DNA from: Paenibacillus sp. 32352
GTDB taxonomy: Bacteria > Bacillota > Bacilli > Paenibacillales > NBRC-103111
Direction of reading: 5' to 3'
DNA: 64,000 nt
NCBI RefSeq assembly: GCF_002042965.1
Contig: NZ_MZNT01000010.1
Span: 1 to 64,000 of the forward strand
Shown here: positions 8,236 through 15,718 of the stretch, piece by piece
How positions within the stretch are numbered: the stretch's first letter is position 1
How the letters are laid out: the number at the start of each line of letters is the position of its first letter
Translations under genes and position numbers: made by a program
The notes under the pieces: model-generated
Seen by the model: only the letters and a program-made list of their open reading frames with translations
What the model was told of the DNA's origin: nothing
The model's database searches: none

Positions 8236-8601
8236 TTACCCCCTGTGTTTTTTGATATAAGCTTCCGTCAGCCTTCTACCCAGTTCCTCGACATCCATAA
8301 AGCCGAAGCCGATAACCTTCTTGCCGGCGTTAATAGCCGTCACTCCCGCATCAACGGAACGAAGTCCGAACTCCATCGGGTACTTGTATTTCGTATTTGC
8401 CGTTACGGCGCCTGCTCCGCCGCTGCCGCAGAAGGAGATGCCGAAGTCCGCGTTTTCCTTATGCATCACATCGCCGAGCTTCATATCTGCTCCGACGCCG
8501 GGAATAACAATCGCGATGCCGCCGGCCGCTTCGACCCCTTTTGCAACATTTTGTCCTTTACCCAAACGATCGCCGATGACTACTTTCACTTTATTTTCCA
8601 T
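8236..8601 (-). CDS. glycine-rich SFCGS family protein (EF_0830-like)
   Basis: A 121-residue protein carrying the family's hallmark SFCGSGGAGA near residue 56-65 after a strand ISF; the cysteine is the only one in the protein. An N-terminal beta strand (KVKVVIGD) followed by GKGQNVAKGV gives a Rossmann-like or EIIB-like start. An ATG at 8607 overlaps the upstream stop, but GAGGGG is eight bases from the ATG at 8601, so the latter is preferred. A lone conserved cysteine in a small soluble protein, in an operon that encodes its own HPr and enzyme I, makes it a candidate phospho-carrier analogous to EIIB. That is a hypothesis; the family is uncharacterised. Confidence 0.82.
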   Translation of the reverse strand: MENKVKVVIGDRLGKGQNVAKGVEAAGGIAIVIPGVGADMKLGDVMHKENADFGISFCGSGGAGAVTANTKYKYPMEFGLRSVDAGVTAINAGKKVIGFGFMDVEELGRRLTEAYIKKHRG

Positions 8602-8606
8602 GTCCA

Positions 8607-8978
8607 TTACCCCTCTTCATTAAATTTGGCCGCTTCAAAATGTACGGTTAAATAAAAGATTTCCGCCGCGTCAAGCTGCCGCTCCGATGTCTTCAAAACC
8701 TTTTGAAGTACACGCTTGCTCAGGTCCACGAGTTCGGGACTCACTTCGTCAAACATTTCTTCGTCCAGCTCAGGCAAATATTCGTTATTCTTCACTCTGC
8801 GCATAAAAGCCAATAGATGAATGCCGATGACTAACGTTTTCTCATAGGATAAGTTCAAGCCGGATTCTCTGGCGATATCCGTCATGAAGTCCAGCACGGG
8901 TCGCAGCTCATTGAGCTCTGCCTCTGTAACAGTGGTCTTCTCCGGTATTTCCTTTAGTAGGTTCTCCATCATTTGCAT
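8607..8978 (-). CDS. stand-alone PRD domain protein (EF_0829-like)
   Basis: A 123-residue all-helical protein equal to one PTS regulation domain. Both histidine-bearing helices are present: GIHLLAFMRRV near residue 50 and YLTVHFEAAKF near residue 113. It has no DNA- or RNA-binding part. PRDs are phosphorylated by HPr or EIIB on histidine, so this protein may sense the phosphorylation state of the operon's PTS chain and pass it on, for instance to the BglG-type regulator two genes upstream. Its start overlaps the stop of the amidohydrolase by ten bases, and its stop overlaps a possible upstream ATG of the SFCGS gene. Confidence 0.85.
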   Translation of the reverse strand: MQMMENLLKEIPEKTTVTEAELNELRPVLDFMTDIARESGLNLSYEKTLVIGIHLLAFMRRVKNNEYLPELDEEMFDEVSPELVDLSKRVLQKVLKTSERQLDAAEIFYLTVHFEAAKFNEEG

Positions 8979-10108
8979 GGGTATATTTCTCCAGATTTCA
9001 TGGTGTATTGTGCTTGGATCAGCTTGTCATAGTGCAGCGTTTCCTTCTCGGAATCGACCAGCTCGACCGGCTGCTCCACGATCTTAAGGATCGAAATGTC
9101 GGCGATCGTTCCTTCCTTTAACGTCCCGATCTCTTCGGATTTACGCAAAATTTGGGCCGGGGCCGCTGTAGTCCATTCAATAATTTGCTCCATGGAATAG
9201 CCTAGCGCCAAAAACTTGGTCATCGTCATCGTCAAGCTGTATACAGGCCCGTGAAGCCAATTTTCCAAGTACAGATCCGTGCTGATAGAATACGGCGTAA
9301 TGCCTAATTCGCGGGCCTTATTCATCGTTGCGAAGCTGAAGCTGGAGCTGCCGTGCCCGACATCAAACCGCACTCCGCGATCCAATGCGCGTTTGGCCTG
9401 CGGAATCAGCTGCCCGTGATCATCAAGAATGCCTCCCCGTTTGCCATGAAAAGCATGGGTGACGACGTCTCCCTCATCCAGCAAATCTAGGACCTCCGCC
9501 AGCTTTGGCGGAGCGTTGCCGATATGAACCATCACGGGAAGCTCCGCTCTGCGGGCTACCGATTTGGCTACAGCCAGAGGATAAATCCCGTTTTCCTTCA
9601 CAACCGAGCCGCTCATCCGCGCTTTGATGCCTATGATGGTGTCGGGGTATTCCGCGATGCGCTGCAGGGTGGATTCGGCTGTCAGCCTGCTCATGTCCGC
9701 CAATTCGCTTCTTCCTTCCACCAGCCCCGGACTGGAAATGTTCAGCCAGGCAAGCACCTGGGTAGCACTTGGCTTCACGCTTCGTTCCAGGAACTCGGGG
9801 AAGTTCTGCTCGCCGGAGCTGCCGGCATCTGCAATGGTCGTTACTCCCTGATCGATCCCGATCGTATCCGGCTTCATCCCCATTTGAGGTACAGCCTCAA
9901 AAATATGAGCATGAATATCGATCAGGCCCGGCGTGACCAGACAGCCTTCCGCATTCACCCGCCGCAGGATTCCACCAACGGCTGTCCCCGGCTTCCAGAT
10001 CCCGGCGATGCGTTCTCCCTTGACGGCCACATCATACTTGCCGGAACGGCCGGTAGCCGGATCGATCACCGTTCCGTGCTCGATTAGAACGTCGATTTGC
10101 ATAGTCAT
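8969..10108 (-). CDS. amidohydrolase/deacetylase (EF_0837/AHA_3915 family)
   Basis: A 379-residue metal-dependent amidohydrolase with the TIM-barrel signature: GLIDIHAHIFE near residue 63 (HxH metal pair), a lysine in IGIKARMS near 156 that could be the carboxylated bridging ligand, VMVHIGNAPP near 196, VVTHAFHGKRGG near 218 and an aspartate in VRFDVGHGSS near 250. This family is found in the EF_0829-EF_0839 type cluster and is related to dihydroorotase-like and D-aminoacylase-like deacylases. Its likely job is to remove an N-acyl group from the imported amino sugar acid or its phosphate before DgaE acts. ATGA overlap with the regulator gene upstream shows tight coupling. Confidence 0.85.
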   Translation of the reverse strand: MTMQIDVLIEHGTVIDPATGRSGKYDVAVKGERIAGIWKPGTAVGGILRRVNAEGCLVTPGLIDIHAHIFEAVPQMGMKPDTIGIDQGVTTIADAGSSGEQNFPEFLERSVKPSATQVLAWLNISSPGLVEGRSELADMSRLTAESTLQRIAEYPDTIIGIKARMSGSVVKENGIYPLAVAKSVARRAELPVMVHIGNAPPKLAEVLDLLDEGDVVTHAFHGKRGGILDDHGQLIPQAKRALDRGVRFDVGHGSSSFSFATMNKARELGITPYSISTDLYLENWLHGPVYSLTMTMTKFLALGYSMEQIIEWTTAAPAQILRKSEEIGTLKEGTIADISILKIVEQPVELVDSEKETLHYDKLIQAQYTMKSGEIYPCK

Positions 10109-12066
10109 TCTCCTTTATCTAGAGGTTCAAAATATCTCAGAATCGCATGCAGCTCTCCCTCTGTAGCGCTTACATTTTTCCTCTGCAATACTATGTTCAA
10201 TTCCTCTTTCAAAGCCATTGCCTTGATTCCTAAGAGAGGGCTCTCTCCGTACTGCGTGTAGGCCGTGCCAAAATGCAGCCGGTTGACCATAAAAAGAAGA
10301 TGCAGGGTCAAGCCCTCTGCCCGCTCATCGCTTAGATAGTCTCTGAAATGAGCGATCACCTCTCTGCTAAGATCGTAGCCGGTATAAATAATGTCCTGCA
10401 CCATATTCTCCAGCTGCCCTGCATCATACGCGAGCCTTTCAGGTCTTCGAAGCCCCGCGGTGTTCCTCGCAGATGCTCTCGCCTTAGTGCTGCCGAGCTG
10501 ATTCAGCTGTGCCTGTATCGCCTGAAAATCACGCTTTCCGGGAATGGAATGAATCACAACGACCGGTACGTTCACGTTCACCGGCAAAATCGAAATGACC
10601 AGGTCCACCGGCACCTGCTCCAATACCTTCTCCACATCCATCACCGAACAGGAAGCCGCGAATTGAAGGTGCTTGATTTCATTTTCAATGATCGTCATCA
10701 GCCATTTCGAGGTGCCTCTGCCCGTTCCGCATACGATAAGCGCCTTCCACTTTTGCTGTTCGGCTTTACGCTCGTAGGCTGTCTGGAAATGAAGCACGAT
10801 AAAGGCGATATCCGGATCCGTCAGCTGAATTCCTATCGGCCCTAACACATCCGAGCAAGCCTGCTTCACATAATCGAACATGGTCCGGTAGGAATGCATA
10901 ATTTCCTTCAGCAGCGGGTTCGGCTCCACGACACCATAGCTGTGCTTCGTCAGCTTATCCGACATATGAGCCAGCAGGTTATTGAACAGCTCTTGATCCT
11001 CCGAGAAAGGAAACCGCATCTGCTCCATCACATGCCGAATCATGTCATGGGTTATCGTGTACACATCCGGCAGACCCTCGCCCTTGCTTACCTCATATGG
11101 AAAAGGCGCAGCCATACCGATAGCCTGCAAGCTGACGAACCATACGTCATCATCCGTCAGCGAGATCGTTTCATGCTCCGGGAGCATTGAGAGCACTCTG
11201 CGAAAAATTCGGAAGATGCTCAGGCTGTGCTCGGAGACATGTTCCTGGCTTCTTGCCTCGTTCTCCACAAATTCACCTTGCTGCCGTTGCCTTTGAATTA
11301 CAATGCACAGCCGGATAAATACGCCGATAATAACTCTGTCCGACAAGAGCACGCCGATCTCGGCTTCCGTCTCCCTCACAATTCGGGACAAGGCTTCGAA
11401 CAGGGCGTCCAAGTCCTGGACCGGCTCCAGAAATCTTGCCAATACCTTGTTAAAATGCAGTGCAGGCTTTTGCTGCTGGGCCACGCCTTGGACGATTTGC
11501 AGCATGTCGTTGCCATCGAGCAAATCATGAATGACCTTCTCCAGAACGGTACGCCTTTGCCTCTCCGTTCCTATCAATCGAATGCCGAACCGGCTGCGCT
11601 CGAGCAGCAGCTGCCAGTCCCGGAAAAATGCCTCGGCAATCGCCAAATCGGACAAAATCGTATTGCGGCTGACGTCGTTTTTCTTCACCATCTCGCCGAT
11701 GGTGATATGCTTGTCGCTAAGCAGCAAATCCAGAATGATACCGCGTGCGCGTTCATGCTGGTTGACGAAGACGTGGCTCCCGGAAGCCTCCAGCTTACTG
11801 AGCAGTCCGGTTCGCTCCGATTCGTCACACTCGATCCAGATGCCTTTGCTCGGATTGGAGCGCATGAAAATCTCCTGCTCCTGCAGCCAGACACGAATCG
11901 TTTCCAGATCGTATTTGATCGTCCGTTCGCTTACATTGAACTGATCTGCCAGCTCCTTCACCCGCAATGGCGCAGGATCCAGGAGCATTTTTTTGAGAAG
12001 CATTCGTGAACGTGTAGAAAGTGCTATCGGACTCACCTCTGTTTGCAATAAGTTCGTGTCCGACAA
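10105..12066 (-). CDS. BglG/MtlR-type PRD transcriptional regulator with EIIB-like domain
   Basis: A 653-residue PTS-controlled regulator. Order of parts: DeoR-type helix-turn-helix (residues 17-75, LRVKELADQFNVSERTIKYD), a second HTH-like segment (105-165, ITIGEMVKKNDVSRNTILSD), PRD1 (about 195-325), PRD2 (about 330-435, histidines in LLAHMSDKL and FIVLHFQTA), a GatB-type EIIB domain (about 443-520, cysteine in ALIVCGTGRGTSK) and a third PRD-like segment at the C-terminus (560-653, LTLHLLFMVNRL). PRD1 has FIRLCIVIQR where a histidine is usual. The DNA-binding N-terminus points to a promoter activator, not an antiterminator. Thirteen bases separate it from ptsI. It probably controls this operon in response to phosphorylation by the co-encoded HPr. 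Confidence 0.9.
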   Translation of the reverse strand: MSDTNLLQTEVSPIALSTRSRMLLKKMLLDPAPLRVKELADQFNVSERTIKYDLETIRVWLQEQEIFMRSNPSKGIWIECDESERTGLLSKLEASGSHVFVNQHERARGIILDLLLSDKHITIGEMVKKNDVSRNTILSDLAIAEAFFRDWQLLLERSRFGIRLIGTERQRRTVLEKVIHDLLDGNDMLQIVQGVAQQQKPALHFNKVLARFLEPVQDLDALFEALSRIVRETEAEIGVLLSDRVIIGVFIRLCIVIQRQRQQGEFVENEARSQEHVSEHSLSIFRIFRRVLSMLPEHETISLTDDDVWFVSLQAIGMAAPFPYEVSKGEGLPDVYTITHDMIRHVMEQMRFPFSEDQELFNNLLAHMSDKLTKHSYGVVEPNPLLKEIMHSYRTMFDYVKQACSDVLGPIGIQLTDPDIAFIVLHFQTAYERKAEQQKWKALIVCGTGRGTSKWLMTIIENEIKHLQFAASCSVMDVEKVLEQVPVDLVISILPVNVNVPVVVIHSIPGKRDFQAIQAQLNQLGSTKARASARNTAGLRRPERLAYDAGQLENMVQDIIYTGYDLSREVIAHFRDYLSDERAEGLTLHLLFMVNRLHFGTAYTQYGESPLLGIKAMALKEELNIVLQRKNVSATEGELHAILRYFEPLDKGE

Positions 12067-12079
12067 GTCCGCCGAGTCC

Positions 12080-13819
12080 TTACGCTCTCCATTCGGCTAT
12101 AGCCGGTACTCTGCTCTCCACATGAAGTTTGATTTGTTCTGAGGAGGTCATCTGGAGCACCTCATCTGCGAGCCGCTTCATCTCATGACGATCCAGCTGA
12201 TGGAGCAGCGCTCGAGCCGCGAGCACAGCCCCTCCGCTCATGCTGAACTCGTCCAGTCCCATCCCCAGCAGTATAGGTATCGCCGTCAAATTACCGGCCA
12301 TTTCCCCGCACATGCCGACCCATTTGCCTTCGCGATGGGCGGCCTGAATGACTTGATCTATAATGCGGAGAACCGCTGGCTGGAACGGTTCGTTCAGATA
12401 GGCCAGACGCTCGTTCATCCGATCCGCCGCCATCACATACTGAACGAGATCATTCGTGCCGATGCTGAAGAAATCCGCTTCCTTGGCCAATTGATCGGCC
12501 ACGAGTGCCGCTCCGGGCACCTCGATCATAATCCCGACTTCCATTGAGCGATTGAACTTGACGTTCTCCCGCTCCAGCTCGTTTTGTACCTCGGCGAGCA
12601 GCGCTTTCGCCTGTCTCAGCTCCTGCAGGGTAGCAATCATTGGAAACATAAGCTTAATATTTCCATAAGCGCTCGCTTTTACTATGGCACGCAGCTGCGT
12701 CTTGAACAGCTCCGTTTCTTCAAGACACATGCGGATGGCGCGGTAGCCGAGGAATGGATTCGCTTCCTTCGGCAAATCCAGGTAGGGCAGCTCTTTATCC
12801 CCTCCGATATCCAGCGTGCGGATGATGACGGGCTGATCTTTACCAAAAATCTCGGCAGCGACCTTATAGGCCTGAAACTGCTCCTGCTCCGTCGGGAACT
12901 GCTGTCTTCCCATGTACAGAAATTCGGTCCGATATAACCCGATCCCTTCGGCACCGCTCTGTTTAGCCGCCAGTGCATCCTGCGCATTGCCGATGTTAGC
13001 GACTAATTCTACCCGATGCCCGTCCGCTGTCCTGCTGAGCTGTCCGTCGTATTTCTTCAGCTCGTCGCGGCGGGCTGCGAACCGGATTTGCTTGGCTTTA
13101 TATTCCTCGATAATTGCCGGCTCGGGATTGATATACACCTGGCCCAGGCTACCATCCACAATGACGTAATCTCCCGTTTTCACCTGGACCGTGCCTTCCC
13201 GCGAGCCTACTACGGCGGGAATTTCCATCGAACGGGCCATAATGGCGGAGTGCGATGTCCTTCCTCCGATATCTGTAACGAAGCCGGCCGTTGAACTTCT
13301 GTCCAACTGAGCCGTATCCGACGGAGTCAGGTCATGTGCGACTAAAATAACCGGAGCACCCGATTCCTGCTGCGGCCTCGCATCCTTACCTTCGAGCAGC
13401 CTCAGCACACGGCCCGTAATATCACGAATATCGGCTGCCCGTTCCCGTAGATGCTCATCCTCCATGCTCTCGAAAATCCCGATGATCGCCTTCGATGCAT
13501 CGTCCAGGGCTGCCTCCGCATTGATGCGTTTGGAGAGGATAGCTTCCTTCGCGGCTCCCGTAAATTCCTCATCCTCGAGCAGCCAGATTTGGGACTCAAA
13601 AATTTTGGCCTGCTCTGAACCTACTGCAGCCCGGGTCTGTTCAATAAGCGCTTCCAATTGGCTTATGGCAAGCCGTATGTGTGCCTCCAGACGCTCCGCT
13701 TCTTCCTGTATTTGCTCCGGCGCGATCTCGTAGCGTTGTACCGTATGGGTATCGTTCTTCAGGACCAACGCAGGTCCCATAGCAACTCCCGGTGCAGCGG
13801 CAATCCCTTGTAACAGCAC
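12080..13819 (-). CDS. ptsI: PTS enzyme I (phosphoenolpyruvate-protein phosphotransferase)
   Basis: A 579-residue enzyme I that autophosphorylates from PEP and passes phosphate to HPr. The N-terminal domain has GGRTSHSAIMARSMEIPAVV with the active-site histidine near residue 192. The C-terminal PEP-binding barrel has GIGLYRTEFLYMGR near 293, IIRTLDIGGDK near 336, FFSIGTNDLVQY near 450 and the active-site cysteine in GMCGEMAGN near 505. Length is normal. It starts at GTG with AGGAGG seven bases upstream. It lies 46 bases after an HPr gene but inside a substrate-specific operon, unlike the usual ptsGHI locus. It is therefore probably a dedicated second enzyme I, although it could be the general one. 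Confidence 0.96.
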   Translation of the reverse strand: MLLQGIAAAPGVAMGPALVLKNDTHTVQRYEIAPEQIQEEAERLEAHIRLAISQLEALIEQTRAAVGSEQAKIFESQIWLLEDEEFTGAAKEAILSKRINAEAALDDASKAIIGIFESMEDEHLRERAADIRDITGRVLRLLEGKDARPQQESGAPVILVAHDLTPSDTAQLDRSSTAGFVTDIGGRTSHSAIMARSMEIPAVVGSREGTVQVKTGDYVIVDGSLGQVYINPEPAIIEEYKAKQIRFAARRDELKKYDGQLSRTADGHRVELVANIGNAQDALAAKQSGAEGIGLYRTEFLYMGRQQFPTEQEQFQAYKVAAEIFGKDQPVIIRTLDIGGDKELPYLDLPKEANPFLGYRAIRMCLEETELFKTQLRAIVKASAYGNIKLMFPMIATLQELRQAKALLAEVQNELERENVKFNRSMEVGIMIEVPGAALVADQLAKEADFFSIGTNDLVQYVMAADRMNERLAYLNEPFQPAVLRIIDQVIQAAHREGKWVGMCGEMAGNLTAIPILLGMGLDEFSMSGGAVLAARALLHQLDRHEMKRLADEVLQMTSSEQIKLHVESRVPAIAEWRA

Positions 13820-13865
13820 AGTACCGCCACCTCCTTATCCTGTCATTCAAATCAATATCTCTTAT

Positions 13866-14123
13866 CTATTCCAAAATCGATTCGAGCATGGCTCCGACGG
13901 CATCCAAAGCTTCCTGCTCCTGCTCTCCCTTTGTTTCCACAATCACTTTATCTCCACAGCGCATTTCCAGCGCCAGCACTCCGACGATGCTTTTCGCATT
14001 GACGCGTTTTTCGGCCTTGGTGATGAACACATCACATGGAAACGATTTCGCTTTTTTCATTACATCCCCTGCAGGCCTTGAATGGATTCCTAACGGATTC
14101 GCAATAGTAAATTCCTTCTGCAT
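13866..14123 (-). CDS. ptsH: HPr family phosphocarrier protein
   Basis: An 85-residue HPr. NPLGIHSRPAGDV carries the phosphorylated histidine near residue 15, and NAKSIVGVLALEM matches the regulatory Ser46 region, so HPr kinase/phosphorylase could also modify it. The residue after the active arginine-proline-alanine is glycine, where threonine or serine is common, a divergence from typical Bacillus HPr. The ATG at 14123 is chosen because GGAGG lies seven bases ahead and because it gives normal HPr length; the upstream extension in frame (to 14192) has no such site. It is the first gene of the operon. It would receive phosphate from the co-encoded enzyme I and pass it to the PRD regulators and perhaps to the SFCGS protein. 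Confidence 0.93.
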   Translation of the reverse strand: MQKEFTIANPLGIHSRPAGDVMKKAKSFPCDVFITKAEKRVNAKSIVGVLALEMRCGDKVIVETKGEQEQEALDAVGAMLESILE

Positions 14124-14256
14124 CCTCTTTCCTCCGATTATAGAATCTTGTTGAAAGCTATCATATAACAGAGCAGTAAGCCGCATCTGCATTTTAACAA
14201 TAACTTAACACTCCAGCGTTGCAAAGATTCAACCTTTTGCACCTTCGTTCGTGAGG

Positions 14257-14287
14257 CATATTGCAGGAATACATCTCCTGCAATATG
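14257..14287. repeat. 12-bp perfect inverted repeat upstream of HPr
   Basis: Arms CATATTGCAGGA (14257-14268) and TCCTGCAATATG (14276-14287) flank a 7-base spacer. There is no U-tract on either side, so a terminator is unlikely. It lies about 135 bases upstream of the first gene of the PTS-like operon, a suitable place for a dimeric activator such as the operon's BglG/MtlR-type regulator. The binding protein is inferred from position only. Confidence 0.6.
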
Positions 14288-14305
14288 GGCGAGTCAGTTG
14301 GGAAC

Positions 14306-14347
14306 TGAAAAACAAAGAAGCCGACCCTCCGTAAGGAGAATCGACTT
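14306..14347 (-). terminator. intrinsic terminator after the frameshifted gene
   Basis: Minus strand AAGTCGA and CTCC pair with GGAG and TCGGCTT (14318-14347), with one wobble and a 2-base internal mismatch, followed by a T-rich CTTTGTTTTTC. It lies downstream of the gene ending at 14461 and insulates it from the HPr operon. Confidence 0.65.
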
Positions 14348-14460
14348 ATCGTTTCCTGTTATTGCGGGCGGCATGCGCCGAAGTCACGATGAAACGATCG
14401 CCTGCCTTTGCTTGTTCCTCTTCACCTGCATGAGTAATGCAATCCAATTAAAGCGCGGAC

Positions 14461-14992
14461 CTAAGCTAACGCCTGCTCTTGGTTGAGGCCATCTTGGGAA
14501 TCAGATTGCCCGGACTCGGCCAGAGATGCGGCTGCCGATACAGGCGCTGCCCCTGCTCCAAGCAGTTCATTGGTTTGCACCATGATCTGGCCTTCAATAG
14601 CCCAGAACGTTCTCAGCTGCCGTTCCAGCTCGGCAAACTCCGGCTGCGAAGCAAAATTCGGAGCATACCGGGCTTTGTCCCAATACAGCATCGCCTGCTT
14701 GAAGCTGTCGTTCGCCGGGTAAACCAGCTGATTCGCCCATATTCCAATGGATTTAGGGGAGTAGCTCTCTGTGGATAAGAAGCATTCTACGAAGCCCTGA
14801 GCCCGATAATGAAAATACAGCCCCTTGTTGAAAAAATGATAAAATCCGCTCCCACGCCTGCGGAAGAAAAGATTGTCCTTTGTTGGTCATACGAAACATA
14901 ATGTCCTGGATATGCTGCCCGCTGACGCTCAGCTGCAGCAGCAGGCCGTACAGCTTATCGAAGGTAGCCGCGTAAGGATTATTCCGTGCCAT
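14461..14992 (-). pseudogene. frameshifted hypothetical gene
   Basis: Two minus-strand reading frames join into one sensible protein of about 176 residues if one T is removed from a T6 run at about 14830-14835. The 5' part reads through AWERILSFF and the 3' part continues with NKGLYFHYRAQGFVECF and on to the C-terminus NQEQALA. The combined frame has 532 bases, one more than a multiple of three. The start ATG at 14992 follows AAAGGTGG. The C-terminal 35 residues are rich in Ala, Ser, Gly and Gln. I do not recognise the family. It may be a true frameshift mutation, a homopolymer sequencing error, or phase-variable slippage at the T6 tract. Confidence 0.65.
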
Positions 14993-15129
14993 CGTACAAG
15001 ATTCCACCTTTGCCTATGGATATCTATACTATATGCACCATAAGCCCAATCTGCTTCAGGCATTTTCGTATAGAGCTACCGCGCTCCATGAACCTCAGCA
15101 ATAGTCCATCATGAGCCGCTAGCACCCAG

Positions 15130-15693
15130 TCACGCAGCCCATCCCAAACGCTGGATCAGCCAATACAGCCCTATGACGAAAATACATGCCGAGGTTCCCC
15201 TGAAAAACCAAGCGTATACCGGCTTTCGCCTCCGCAGCTGCACAAACAGCGGAAGCAGAATCGCAACGATTCCCAGCTGCCCTAGCGCGATCCCGACATT
15301 AAAAGAAATGAGCGAGGTGACCAGATAGCTTTGGTGAAACCCGATTTCACTTATCGCACTTGCAAATCCAAGACCATGGATCAGTCCGAACACGAACGTC
15401 AGTATCCAGCGCCAATGGAACGACTTGACGAAGAAATTTTCAACGGCCACATAGCATATTGTGAGGGCAATCCCCGCCTCGATCCATTTGGGATACACCG
15501 GCACGAGACCGAGCGCAGCGAGACAAAGAGTAATGCTGTGGGCGATGGTGAACGCGGTAATGATTTTTAATATGGCGGTAAACCGCTCCGCGGCGATAAG
15601 CAGCGCCAATAAAAAGAGCAGATGATCATAGCCGGAAAGAATATGTTCCAGCCCCAGGTTGATGTACATGAACACGACGGTCATCAAATCCAT
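15130..15693 (-). CDS. HupE/UreJ-type membrane protein
   Basis: A 187-residue integral membrane protein with about five or six helices. GLEHILSGYDHLLFL at residues 15-29 and GLIHGLGFA near 112 are hallmark histidine-containing motifs of the HupE/UreJ_2 family, which is associated with metal (nickel or cobalt) permeation. The ATG at 15693 is preferred because GGAAAGGAAG precedes it and the first helix then begins normally; the in-frame upstream extension overlaps the preceding gene in another frame. It lies 25 bases after that gene and probably forms an operon with it. The metal is not known. Confidence 0.82.
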   Translation of the reverse strand: MDLMTVVFMYINLGLEHILSGYDHLLFLLALLIAAERFTAILKIITAFTIAHSITLCLAALGLVPVYPKWIEAGIALTICYVAVENFFVKSFHWRWILTFVFGLIHGLGFASAISEIGFHQSYLVTSLISFNVGIALGQLGIVAILLPLFVQLRRRKPVYAWFFRGTSACIFVIGLYWLIQRLGWAA

Positions 15694-15718
15694 ATCGCTT
15701 GCGCTTCCTTTCCATAGG

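Noticed and set aside
12080-14123. General ptsHI operon of the cell
   Set aside because: Not excluded, but its place within a substrate-specific operon led by HPr and followed by a PRD activator makes a dedicated pair more likely.
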